Part shown: piece by piece, positions 24,490 through 31,877 of the stretch
Position numbering within the stretch: the first letter of the stretch is position 1
Layout of the letters: each line of letters opens with the position of its first letter
Assembly (NCBI GenBank): GCA_934589665.1
Contig: CAKTOJ010000005.1
Coordinates: 1 to 39,196, forward strand
Reading direction: 5' to 3'
From: an uncultured Oscillospiraceae bacterium
Lineage (GTDB): Bacteria; Bacillota; Clostridia; Oscillospirales; Oscillospiraceae
DNA: 39,196 nucleotides
The notes under the pieces: model-generated
What the model was told of the DNA's origin: nothing
Database searches by the model: none
What the model saw: only the letters and a program-made list of their open reading frames with translations
Translations under genes and position numbers: made by a program

Positions 24490-25674
24490 TCAGTTCATCA
24501 GCCATTCCGGACGCGAGCGCTTCTTGACGCCGGACACCACGCCCATCGCCGCAAAAAGCGTCACGATCGACGAGCCGCCGTAGCTGAAAAAGGGCAGCGT
24601 CAGGCCGATGACCGGCATGAGAAACAGGCACATGCCGATGTTTGCGATCGTCTGGAAGATGAGCATGCTTGCCATGCCGATACAGACATAGCTTTCCATC
24701 GGCGTGGCCGCGTCGCGCGCCACAAGCAGGCAGCGCACGATGATCGCCAGCAGCAGCACGATGATGAGCACGCAGCCGATAAAGCCCAGCTCCTCCCCGC
24801 AGACGGCAAAAATAAAGTCCGTCTGCCGCTCAGGCAGGCTCCAGATCTGGCTGGACTGCGTCTGCGCACCGTGGAACAGCCCCTGTCCCGTCAGCTGGCC
24901 AGAGCCGAGCGTGAGCATGCTGCGCGTCTGCTGAAAGCCCTTGCCCTGCACGTCATAGCTGTGGTCGAGCACAACGAGAAAGCGGTCCTTCATATAGCCC
25001 GGGATCAGGTTCAGCTCCCACACCGCAAGAAACGCCGCCGCGCCGCCGCCGATGCCCAGCACCAGCCAGCGCGCCGCCATGCCGGCGGCAAAGACCATGC
25101 AGATGAAGATAAAAAGATACACCAGCGCGCTGCCTGCGTCGCCGGAGATCACTACGATCACGCCGACCATGAAGAGCATATGCGCCGTCGGCTGAACCAC
25201 ATTTTCAAAGCGTCTGAGGTCGCGGTTTTCCCGCAGCAGAGCGAGCTGATAGGCCAGCAGGACGATGAAGAACACCTTCACAACCTCCGCGGGCTGCACC
25301 GTGACGGGAAAGTTTTTCAAAAAAGCAACGCCCAGCCTCTCGCCGATGCCGTTCACACCCAGCCATGCGCGGTTTCCGTTGCGCGTAAGGCCCAGCGGCG
25401 TGAGCAGGAGCAGGATAAAGCCGACATTGAAGCCAAGAATCCATTTCCACTTTTTTGCCAGCTCGAAAATGTCCAGCGAGGAAAAGGCAAAATAAAGCAC
25501 AAATCCGATGAGCAGGCCGAGGCCCTGAACGGCGACATACTTGAATGTGCCGCGAAAGTGCGTCGCGCTGGCAATGAGCACCATGCCATAGAGTGTCGAA
25601 GCCGTGCACAGCGCCAGCAGCACCAGATCGGACTGGCGCGTGAGATCATGCAGAAATTCTCTTGTACGTCCCAT
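24490..25674 (-). CDS. rodA: SEDS family peptidoglycan polymerase, RodA type
   Basis: Integral membrane protein of 394 residues with about ten helices. SEDS proteins polymerise lipid II into glycan strands and work with a class B PBP. Signature regions seen are GNRAWLGVNG, FPVTVQPAEVVKVFFI, LPERQTDFIFAVCGEELGF and the C-terminal LPFFSYGGSS. I favour RodA over FtsW because of the NIGM...PVIGLTLPFFSYGGSS ending and because no division genes flank it; this is not decisive. ATG at 25674 follows AAGGAGG. A frame opening at 25737 would begin in the promoter. No PBP2 or mreBCD lies alongside. Confidence 0.92.
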   Translation of the reverse strand: MGRTREFLHDLTRQSDLVLLALCTASTLYGMVLIASATHFRGTFKYVAVQGLGLLIGFVLYFAFSSLDIFELAKKWKWILGFNVGFILLLLTPLGLTRNGNRAWLGVNGIGERLGVAFLKNFPVTVQPAEVVKVFFIVLLAYQLALLRENRDLRRFENVVQPTAHMLFMVGVIVVISGDAGSALVYLFIFICMVFAAGMAARWLVLGIGGGAAAFLAVWELNLIPGYMKDRFLVVLDHSYDVQGKGFQQTRSMLTLGSGQLTGQGLFHGAQTQSSQIWSLPERQTDFIFAVCGEELGFIGCVLIIVLLLAIIVRCLLVARDAATPMESYVCIGMASMLIFQTIANIGMCLFLMPVIGLTLPFFSYGGSSIVTLFAAMGVVSGVKKRSRPEWLMN

Positions 25675-25713
25675 TCTCCGCCTCCTTCCATGCGTGTCTT
25701 TTCGTCGTTTCGT

Positions 25714-25742
25714 AGTATACCACGCTTTCAAAGCCATGTAAA
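25714..25742 (-). promoter_or_regulatory. Promoter of rodA
   Basis: Minus strand: -35 TTTACA (25737-25742), 17-bp spacer, -10 TATACT (25714-25719). Each hexamer matches the sigma-A consensus at 5 of 6. Predicted start near 25707, about 33 bases before the rodA ATG. Confidence 0.85.
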
Positions 25743-25784
25743 CCGCGCTTTTTCTACATTTACACTCTGTTCACGAAAAAGCGA

Positions 25785-25813
25785 TTGCGCATTGCGGTTC
25801 GATGTGTTATACT
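25785..25813 (+). promoter_or_regulatory. Promoter of tsaE-tsaB
   Basis: Plus strand: -35 TTGCGC (25785-25790), 17-bp spacer, extended -10 TGTTATACT (hexamer 25808-25813). Predicted start near 25820, about 30 bases before the GTG of tsaE. It is divergent from the rodA promoter but does not overlap it. Confidence 0.8.
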
Positions 25814-25849
25814 GCACCTTTAGAATGGGACGGAAAGGGGGATTTTGCC

Positions 25850-26278
25850 GTGGAATATCTCTCGCACAGCGAGCAGGAGACCGAGCAGCTCGGTGAGCGC
25901 GTCGCAAAAAAGCTGCCGCGCGGCACGGTCATCGCATACAGCGGCGAGCTCGGCATGGGAAAAACCGCTTTCACCCGCGGGCTTGCGCGCGGGCTCGGCT
26001 GCCGCGGCCGGGTGACGAGCCCCACCTTCACCATCGTCAACGAATATGAAGGTGATATTCCCCTCTTTCACTTCGATCTCTACCGTCTCGGCTCGTCGGA
26101 CGAGCTGTTCGACATCGGCTGGGAGGATTATCTCGCGCGCGGCGGCGTGTGCGCCGTCGAGTGGAGCGAGCGGGCGGAGGACGCGTTCGACGAGTCCACG
26201 GTGCGCATCGACTTCCGGCGCGACGCGCAGCACGACGGCTGGCGCACCATTACGGTCACGGGGGTGGACGGCTTATGA
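25850..26278 (+). CDS. tsaE: tRNA t6A synthesis ATPase TsaE
   Basis: P-loop ATPase of 142 residues that drives the TsaB-TsaD-TsaE complex transferring threonylcarbamoyl to A37 of ANN-decoding tRNAs. Visible motifs are GELGMGKTAFTRGLARGLG (Walker A, about 28-46), SPTFTIVNEYEG, and LFHFDLYRLGSSDEL...WEDYLARGGVCAVEWSERAED. Start is GTG at 25850, 8 bases after AAGGGGG. An ATG at 25802 is upstream of the predicted transcription start. The stop overlaps the tsaB ATG as ATGA. Confidence 0.95.
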   Translation: MEYLSHSEQETEQLGERVAKKLPRGTVIAYSGELGMGKTAFTRGLARGLGCRGRVTSPTFTIVNEYEGDIPLFHFDLYRLGSSDELFDIGWEDYLARGGVCAVEWSERAEDAFDESTVRIDFRRDAQHDGWRTITVTGVDGL

Positions 26279-26979
26279 AAATTCTTGCGCTGGAGACCTC
26301 GGCGAAGTCCGTTTCGGCCGCGGTGGTCGAGCAGGGCGCGCCGCTGGCCTATGCCTACCAGTGCACCGGCCTGACCCACTCGCGCACGCTCATGCCAATG
26401 GTGGACGCAATGTTCAAAAACGCGGAGCTGTCGCTTGCGGACATTGACGCAATTGCGGCCGCCGCCGGCCCCGGCTCGTTCACCGGCCTGCGTATCGGCA
26501 TTGCCGCGGTCAAGGGTCTTGCGTGGGCGGCGGGCAAGCCCTGCATCGGCGTTTCCACGCTCGAAGCCATGGCGCAGAATCTTGCGCATATGAACGGTCT
26601 GATCGTCTGCGCGATGGACGCGCGGCGCAGTCAGGTCTACAACGCACTCTTTGAAGCAAAGGACGGTTCGCTCACGCGCCTCACGCCCGACCGTGCCATC
26701 GCAGTCGCGGAGCTGGCGGAGGAGCTGCGGGGCGAAACACGCCGCCTTCTGGTACTCGGTGACGGCGGAAGGCTCTGCCATGACGGGCTCGCGCAGCTTG
26801 GCGTAGAGAGCACGCTGGCCCCCGCGCAGCTTCTCTATCAGAACGCGGTCGGCGTCGGTCTCGCCGCGGAGCACGGCCATATGGTCAGCGCGCAGGAGCT
26901 CGCACCGGTGTATCTGCGCATTTCACAGGCGGAGCGGGAGCGCAATGCCCGCTTACAGCAGGAAGCAATTCACAAATAA
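26275..26979 (+). CDS. tsaB: tRNA t6A synthesis protein TsaB
   Basis: Protein of 234 residues, inactive ASKHA-fold partner of TsaD, starting ILALETSAKSVSAAVVEQG. It has the AAAAGPGSFTGLRIGIAAVKGLAWA block conserved in TsaB. It organises the t6A complex with TsaE and TsaD. Its ATG overlaps the tsaE stop by 4 bases. The gene that commonly follows, rimI, and tsaD are absent here; upp comes next. Confidence 0.95.
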   Translation: MKILALETSAKSVSAAVVEQGAPLAYAYQCTGLTHSRTLMPMVDAMFKNAELSLADIDAIAAAAGPGSFTGLRIGIAAVKGLAWAAGKPCIGVSTLEAMAQNLAHMNGLIVCAMDARRSQVYNALFEAKDGSLTRLTPDRAIAVAELAEELRGETRRLLVLGDGGRLCHDGLAQLGVESTLAPAQLLYQNAVGVGLAAEHGHMVSAQELAPVYLRISQAERERNARLQQEAIHK

Positions 26980-27006
26980 ATATATATTTTATCGGAGGAT
27001 GAAGCA

Positions 27007-27651
27007 ATGGAAACGAAATTCGGCAAGAACGTACACATCATGGACCACCCCCTCGTGGCTCACAAGCTGACGATCATGCGCGACAAGAACACCAGCGTCA
27101 AGGACTTCCGCGAGCTGGTCAGCGAGATCGGCATGCTCATCACCTATGAGGCAACGCGCGATCTGCCCCTGACCACCAAGCACATCGAAACGCCCATCTG
27201 CGAGATGGACGCCCCCACGCTTGCCGGCCGCAAATTCGTCGTCGTTCCCATCCTCCGTGCCGGTCTCGGCCTTGTCGACGGCGTTCTGCGCATGGTCCCC
27301 GCCGCGCGCGTCGGCCACATCGGCATGTACCGCGACGAGGATACGCTTGAGCCGCATCCCTACTTCTGCAAGATGCCCAAGGATGTCGCCGACCGCGACG
27401 TGCTGATCGTCGATCCCATGCTTGCCACCGGCGGCAGCGCCGCTGAGGCCATCGGCGAGATGAAAAAGCGCGGCTGCAAGCACATCAAGCTGATGGTGCT
27501 CGTCGCCGCACCCGAGGGCATCCAGCACCTCCAGGAGCTCTATCCCGACGTTGAGATCTATGCCGGCGCGCTCGACAAGTGCCTCAACGAAAAGGGCTAC
27601 ATCGTCCCGGGTCTGGGCGACGCGGGCGACCGCATCTTCGGCACGAAGTAA
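27007..27651 (+). CDS. upp: Uracil phosphoribosyltransferase
   Basis: Protein of 214 residues that salvages uracil to UMP using PRPP. Motifs are [13 protein letters not shown], the PRPP loop [15 protein letters not shown] (about 136-150) and the C-terminal [13 protein letters not shown] that binds uracil. Normal length. ATG at 27007 follows GGAGG. It lies 27 bp after tsaB with no terminator seen, so it could be cotranscribed. An AT-rich stretch just upstream might hold a weak promoter, but I could not define one. Confidence 0.97.
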   Translation: METKFGKNVHIMDHPLVAHKLTIMRDKNTSVKDFRELVSEIGMLITYEATRDLPLTTKHIETPICEMDAPTLAGRKFVVVPILRAGLGLVDGVLRMVPAARVGHIGMYRDEDTLEPHPYFCKMPKDVADRDVLIVDPMLATGGSAAEAIGEMKKRGCKHIKLMVLVAAPEGIQHLQELYPDVEIYAGALDKCLNEKGYIVPGLGDAGDRIFGTK

Positions 27652-27714
27652 GCCGTTCTCCCACGGCGCATCCCCCCACTATTTTACACAGCAATCGAAA
27701 GGAAACAGTCAACC

Positions 27715-29166
27715 ATGAGTGCATCGAGAGAAAAGAAAAACCGTCAGACGCTCAGCGAGAGCGGCTACGTCGACCCCCGCAAGGCCCACGAGGCCGAGGG
27801 AAAGGCAAAGGATCGCCGCCAGACACGCATCTACACCCTGATAATCGCCGCGTTCCTGCTCATCGGCGTCGGATTATTCGCATCCAACCGTATTCAGGCC
27901 ATCAAGGCGAACGCCGAACGCGCCGCCATCGGTCAGACCGCTGCCGTGCGCATCGGCGGCAAGGAATACAGCGTCAATGAGGTCGCCTATTATTACAGCA
28001 GCGTCTATAACACCATCGCCTCCTCCGCCTCCTCCTTCGGCTACGATACCTCCTCCGATCCGCGTGACCAGCAGTTCACCGATGACCGCACCTGGTTCGA
28101 TTACTTCATCGACGTTGCACTCCAGAGCATGACGCAGAGCGTCACGCTGGCTGATAAGGCCGAGGCCGAAGGTTTTGACGCCTCGACGGAGGCCGACAAC
28201 GCCGTGGAGAGCGGTCTTGCCTCCGTTGATACCTACGCCTCCTACTATGGCACAACGCGCGCGAAGTATCTTCAGGCCGCGTTCGGCGAGTATATGACGG
28301 AAGATGTGTTCAAGCAGTGCGTCCGCCGCGACGCCATTGCCAGCGCCTATCAGCAGAGCTATGCCGACAGCCTGACCTACACCGACACGGATCTTCAGGC
28401 CGCCTATGATGCCAATCCCAGCGCCTACCAGAGCGCCGACATCGAGTACGTTCTCTTCAACACCACGCTTGACAGCGACGCCACGGATGAGGATAAAGCC
28501 GCGGCGCAGGCTGAAAACAAGACCAAAGCCGAAAGTCTGCTTGCACGCTACGCTCAGGGCGAGAACTTTGAGGCGCTTGCCGAGGAGCTTGACGGCAGCT
28601 ACACGCATCTATCCAACGCCTCCTCCACCTCCTCCGACCTGCTCCAGTGGGCCTTTGATGACGCACGCGTGAGCGGCGACACCGCCACGATCGTCTACAA
28701 CCAGACCGGTTGCTACGCCGCCCTCTTCCACGACCGTACCCGCAACGACTATTACCCCGTCTCTGTGCGCCACATTCTTGTCTCCGATGAGGATAAGGCC
28801 AACGAGCTGCTGACGGAGTATCTCGGCGGCGAGCAGACCGAGGACGCCTTTGCCGCTCTGGCACAGACCAACTCCACAGACTCCAGCGCCTCCAACGGCG
28901 GCCTGTACGAGAACATCTACAAGGGCCAGATGGTCGCCGCCTTCGAGGACTGGTGCTTCGATCCCGCCCGCCAGCCGGGCGACACCGGCATCGTTCAGAC
29001 CAGCTATGGCTACCACGTGATGTACTTCGTCGGCACCGGCGACGAGCCCTACTGGAAGGTCAAGGCCGCCTCCGACCTCAAGTCCTCCGACACGCAGAGC
29101 TGGCTGACCGAGCAGCTTGACGGTGTGGACTCCGAGCAGCTCGACGGCATGCAGTACGTCGGCTGA
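27715..29166 (+). CDS. Membrane-anchored parvulin-type peptidyl-prolyl isomerase (PrsA/SurA-like)
   Basis: Protein of 483 residues. A basic cytoplasmic N-terminus (1-40) precedes one membrane helix (about 42-60) and a long extracellular SurA_N-like helical domain. The parvulin domain is near 345-445, with VRHILVSDEDKANELL, SNGGLYENIYKGQMVAAFEDW and SYGYHVMYFVG. Such foldases help exported proteins fold outside the membrane. Unlike PrsA it has no lipobox cysteine, so it is tethered by an uncleaved helix. Ribosome binding site AAAGGAAA; 63 bp after upp, with only a weak hairpin without T run between. A strong terminator follows. Confidence 0.9.
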   Translation: MSASREKKNRQTLSESGYVDPRKAHEAEGKAKDRRQTRIYTLIIAAFLLIGVGLFASNRIQAIKANAERAAIGQTAAVRIGGKEYSVNEVAYYYSSVYNTIASSASSFGYDTSSDPRDQQFTDDRTWFDYFIDVALQSMTQSVTLADKAEAEGFDASTEADNAVESGLASVDTYASYYGTTRAKYLQAAFGEYMTEDVFKQCVRRDAIASAYQQSYADSLTYTDTDLQAAYDANPSAYQSADIEYVLFNTTLDSDATDEDKAAAQAENKTKAESLLARYAQGENFEALAEELDGSYTHLSNASSTSSDLLQWAFDDARVSGDTATIVYNQTGCYAALFHDRTRNDYYPVSVRHILVSDEDKANELLTEYLGGEQTEDAFAALAQTNSTDSSASNGGLYENIYKGQMVAAFEDWCFDPARQPGDTGIVQTSYGYHVMYFVGTGDEPYWKVKAASDLKSSDTQSWLTEQLDGVDSEQLDGMQYVG

Positions 29167-29180
29167 TCCCACGCAATACG

Positions 29181-29217
29181 GCAGAGACCGGCGGCACGCC
29201 GGTCTCTGCTTTGTTTC
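29181..29217 (+). terminator. Intrinsic terminator after the foldase gene
   Basis: Perfect 13-bp stem (29181-29193 with 29197-29209), GCA loop, then TTTGTTTC. The tcdA ribosome binding site follows within a few bases, so tcdA either depends on read-through or on a promoter inside the foldase gene. Confidence 0.88.
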
Positions 29218-29229
29218 AAGGAGCAAACT

Positions 29230-29961
29230 ATGGAAAACCAGTTTTTACGCACGGAAATGATCCTCGGCGAGGCCGGGATGGCCGCGCTGCACCGCAGCCA
29301 TGTCGCCGTGTTCGGGCTCGGCGGCGTGGGCAGCTACGCGGTCGAGGCACTCGTCCGCTCCGGCGTGGGCGAGCTGACGCTCATCGACGACGACACGGTG
29401 GCGCTGACCAATCTCAACCGCCAGCTTGAGGCGCTGCACTCCACGCTCGGCCGCAGCAAGGCGGAGGCAGTGGCTGCACGCTGCTGCGACATCAATCCGC
29501 ATATCATCGTCCACCCCATCGTCGGCCGCTATGAGGTCGCGAACCGCGAACGTTTTTTCGACGCAAGGTACGATTACATTCTCGACTGCATCGACCTTGT
29601 CTCCTGCAAGCTTGACCTTATTGTGACCGCGCTCTCGCGCGGCATTCCCATTCTCTCCGCGCTCGGCACGGGCAATAAGCTTGATCCCTCGCAGCTGCGG
29701 ATCGCGGACATCTCCAAGACGAGCGGCTGTCCGCTCGCGCGCGTAATGCGCCGGGAGCTGCGCGCACGTGGTATCCTGCACACGCGTGTGCTTTTCTCAC
29801 CCGAGCTGCCCGCCGCGAGCGAGCAGAAGGAAACGCCCCCGCCGGGCCGGCGCAGTATTCCGGCAAGCCTTACGTGGGTTCCCGGCTGCGCGGGCCTGAT
29901 GATGGGCGGCGAGGCCGTGATGGCGCTCGCCGGGTACGGAAAGGAGCAGGAAACATGCTGA
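29230..29961 (+). CDS. tcdA: tRNA threonylcarbamoyladenosine dehydratase TcdA
   Basis: E1-like/ThiF-fold enzyme of 243 residues that uses ATP to cyclise t6A37 to ct6A in tRNA. Motifs are VAVFGLGGVGSYAVEALVRSGVG (nucleotide loop, about 25-47), LIDDDTVALTNLNRQ (Asp and Arg for adenylation), and DCIDLVSCKLDL. It acts after the Sua5, TsaB and TsaE steps, which are also encoded in this window. Length is near that of CsdL/YgdL. ATG at 29230 follows AAGGAG. Its stop overlaps the next gene's start by 7 bases. Confidence 0.94.
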   Translation: MENQFLRTEMILGEAGMAALHRSHVAVFGLGGVGSYAVEALVRSGVGELTLIDDDTVALTNLNRQLEALHSTLGRSKAEAVAARCCDINPHIIVHPIVGRYEVANRERFFDARYDYILDCIDLVSCKLDLIVTALSRGIPILSALGTGNKLDPSQLRIADISKTSGCPLARVMRRELRARGILHTRVLFSPELPAASEQKETPPPGRRSIPASLTWVPGCAGLMMGGEAVMALAGYGKEQETC

Positions 29962-30638
29962 CCGGCAGCATCGTCAACGGCCTTGCCATCGCGGCAGGCT
30001 GCCTGCTTGGCGTGCTGTTCGGCAGGCTCATCCCAGAGCATCTCGGTACGGCCATCGAAAAGGGGCTCTCCCTGTGCGTGCTCTACATCGGCGTGAGTGG
30101 GATGCTCGCGGGTGAAAATACGCTCGCTGCAATCCTTTCCATGGCCCTCGGCGCCGTTGTAGGCGAGCTTATCGACCTCGACCGCCGCGTCCATACGCTT
30201 GGAAGCTGGCTGGAGCGGCACTTTGCGCGCAAGAGCGCGCAAGGCTCGATCGCGGTCGGCTTTGTCAACGGCACGCTGCTCTTCTGCGTGGGCGCCATGG
30301 CCATTATGGGCGCTCTGGATTCCGGCCTGACCGGCGACCATTCCACGCTCTACGCCAAGGCCGTCATCGATGGCATCATCTCCATCGTCTATGGCTCGAC
30401 CATGGGCATCGGCGTGGCGCTCTCCGGCGCCGCGGTATTTCTCTATCAGGGCGCTATCGCGCTCGGCGCGTCGTTCCTCGCGCCGCTTTTAAGCGACGCG
30501 GTCATCGCGGAAATGAAGTGCGTCGGCTCCATTCTGATCGTGGGCCTGAGCTTCAACATGCTCGGCATCACCAAGCTCAAGGTCATGAACTATGTTCCTG
30601 CCGTTTTCTTTCCCATTCTGCTCTGCCGTTTTCTGTGA
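29955..30638 (+). CDS. DUF554 (YqgA-like) membrane protein
   Basis: Integral membrane protein of 227 residues with about six or seven helices. It begins LTGSIVNGLAIAAGCLLGVLFG and includes LGAVVGELIDLD and IAVGFVNGTLLFCVGAMAIMGAL, hallmarks of DUF554. Function is unknown; transport has been suggested for relatives. ATG at 29955 lies 8 bases after AAGGAG, inside the end of tcdA (7-base overlap). A longer frame from 29874 has no ribosome binding site. It ends at a shared terminator. Confidence 0.9.
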   Translation: MLTGSIVNGLAIAAGCLLGVLFGRLIPEHLGTAIEKGLSLCVLYIGVSGMLAGENTLAAILSMALGAVVGELIDLDRRVHTLGSWLERHFARKSAQGSIAVGFVNGTLLFCVGAMAIMGALDSGLTGDHSTLYAKAVIDGIISIVYGSTMGIGVALSGAAVFLYQGAIALGASFLAPLLSDAVIAEMKCVGSILIVGLSFNMLGITKLKVMNYVPAVFFPILLCRFL

Positions 30639-30678
30639 TAAGAAAGGCCGCCTGCTGAACGCAGGCGGCCTTTCTTAT
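30638..30678. terminator. Bidirectional terminator between convergent genes
   Basis: Perfect 18-bp stem (30638-30655 with 30661-30678) with a 5-base loop, overlapping the stop codons of the DUF554 gene (plus) and the 50-residue membrane protein gene (minus). T-rich sequence follows on the plus strand. Confidence 0.92.
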
Positions 30679-30827
30679 TTCTTCTTTTCGATCGCGCGCA
30701 GAATAAACGCGCCCATCGTCGCAGCGGCAAAGATCGCGCCGACATTCGGCCAGTTCATCGGCACGCCGATGAACACGTCGCCCAGATAGCCGGCGGCGAT
30801 CGTCGCCAGAACAGCCAGAGCTGTCAT
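30675..30827 (-). CDS. 50-residue membrane protein coupled to the XRE regulator
   Basis: Tiny protein with two hydrophobic segments (TALAVLATIAAGYLGDVFIG and NVGAIFAAATMGAFILRAI) separated by PMNWP, ending in RAIEKKK. The two-helix glycine-rich layout recalls half of the GlsB/YeaQ transglycosylase-associated family, but it is too short for a firm match. ATG at 30827 follows AGGAGG with a 7-base spacer and overlaps the XRE stop as ATGA, so translation is coupled. The good ribosome binding site, overlap and shared terminator make it a real gene. It may interact with the regulator's membrane domain (inference). Confidence 0.75.
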   Translation of the reverse strand: MTALAVLATIAAGYLGDVFIGVPMNWPNVGAIFAAATMGAFILRAIEKKK

Positions 30828-31723
30828 GCATCCGCCTCCTTTTCCTCTGCTTTCCGCTTCCGCCAGCCGCGCCAAAGTCCAACCGTGCAGACGGCAAGCG
30901 CGACCATGACCAGATCCTGAAGCGAGTCGACTATATTATTCAGCGCAAGCAGCTTTGAATAGCCCGTCAGATTGCGCTGCTGTATCATGTACAGGAGCCA
31001 TTGAAGCATCGCCCAGCGTCCGCCGATGTGAACAAGCCAGCCAAGGGCAAGCAGCACGATATTCTTCCGCTTCCAGCGGATCGTCAGCGTGCGGTAGGAA
31101 TAGAGCGTCCAGGCAACCATTGCAAAGAGGAAAATCGCAATGACCCAGCAGATGGCAAGTCTCATGTAATTATCCCGCGCCGTCCATGAAAGGGTGTGGA
31201 AAATTCCGCCCCAGACAAGCCCTGTTGCAAAGCGCAGGTAAAGCGCAAAGCAGCCGTACAGCGCCCATGCGCACCAAAGGCCCGTCCGCCGCCTGACCGT
31301 CAGGCAGATCGTCCCGCACACAAACAGCGGCAGTGCCAGAAGAAAGCCCGCGAGCGTTCCCTCGAAGATCGCAATGAGTATCCCGATCAGCGCGCCGAAG
31401 CACAGCAGGATTGTGCCGACAATCTTCCGCGTGCTTCGCTGCGTGTCGGTCGCCGCCGCGGGCCGTGCGGAAGACGCGTCCGTCTCCGTATCCTCTGCAT
31501 ACGGGATACGCTCTGTCTCCGACGGCACCTCTCCCTTCACCAGCTCGTCGAGCGATACGCCGAAAAGCTCCGCAAGCCGCAAAAGCTTATCCAGCTCCGG
31601 GATGCTGGCATCCGTCTCCCACTTGCTCACGGATTGACGGCTGACCTCCAGCGCATCGGCAAGATCACCCTGCGAGAAGTTCTTCTGTGCGCGCAGCCGC
31701 GCGATATTCTGTCCAAGCGTCAT
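30824..31723 (-). CDS. XRE-family regulator with C-terminal membrane domain
   Basis: Protein of 299 residues. Residues 1-65 are a helix-turn-helix of the Cro/C1 type (LRAQKNFSQGDLADALEVSRQSVSKWETDASIPELDKLLRL compacted, typical of the Clostridia group). A polar linker (66-98) leads to about six membrane helices. The DNA-binding head is therefore tethered to the membrane and could sense an envelope signal. Ligand and targets are unknown. ATG at 31723 follows AAGGAG. It has its own promoter and a palindrome upstream, so autoregulation is plausible. It is in one transcript with the small membrane protein. Confidence 0.9.
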   Translation of the reverse strand: MTLGQNIARLRAQKNFSQGDLADALEVSRQSVSKWETDASIPELDKLLRLAELFGVSLDELVKGEVPSETERIPYAEDTETDASSARPAAATDTQRSTRKIVGTILLCFGALIGILIAIFEGTLAGFLLALPLFVCGTICLTVRRRTGLWCAWALYGCFALYLRFATGLVWGGIFHTLSWTARDNYMRLAICWVIAIFLFAMVAWTLYSYRTLTIRWKRKNIVLLALGWLVHIGGRWAMLQWLLYMIQQRNLTGYSKLLALNNIVDSLQDLVMVALAVCTVGLWRGWRKRKAEEKEADA

Positions 31724-31751
31724 AGGCTGTCTCCTTTTTGTTGTTGGCCCC

Positions 31752-31780
31752 AGTATAGCGGAAAAGCGCCGGGCTGTCCA
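31752..31780 (-). promoter_or_regulatory. Promoter of the XRE regulator operon
   Basis: Minus strand: -35 TGGACA (31775-31780), 17-bp spacer, -10 TATACT (31752-31757), each 5 of 6 to consensus. Predicted start near 31745, about 22 bases before the ATG. Confidence 0.8.
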
Positions 31781-31802
31781 CCAAGCAGGCTTGAAAAAGT
31801 GT

Positions 31803-31815
31803 CAACTGTCAGTTG
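31803..31815. promoter_or_regulatory. Perfect palindrome upstream of the XRE promoter
   Basis: CAACTG-T-CAGTTG, a 6+1+6 perfect inverted repeat 23 bp upstream of the -35 of the XRE operon and 12 bp from the nucleotidase terminator stem. Its size suits a dimeric regulator site. No second copy was noticed nearby, so the operator idea is tentative. Confidence 0.35.
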
Positions 31816-31826
31816 CACCCCGCAAA

Positions 31827-31856
31827 AAAGGGAGAACGCCGCGGCGTTCTCCCTTT
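31827..31856 (-). terminator. Intrinsic terminator after the nucleotidase gene
   Basis: Perfect 15+15 palindrome (31827-31841 with 31842-31856), folding with a 4-base loop, followed on the minus strand by a T6 run ending near 31824. Confidence 0.9.
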
Positions 31857-31877
31857 CTCTCCTGTTTTCCGCGCTGC

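Noticed and set aside
26960..27006. AT-rich TATATATTTT upstream of upp as a promoter
   Set aside because: I could not pair it with a -35 at a proper distance; it may be only spacer or a weak site.
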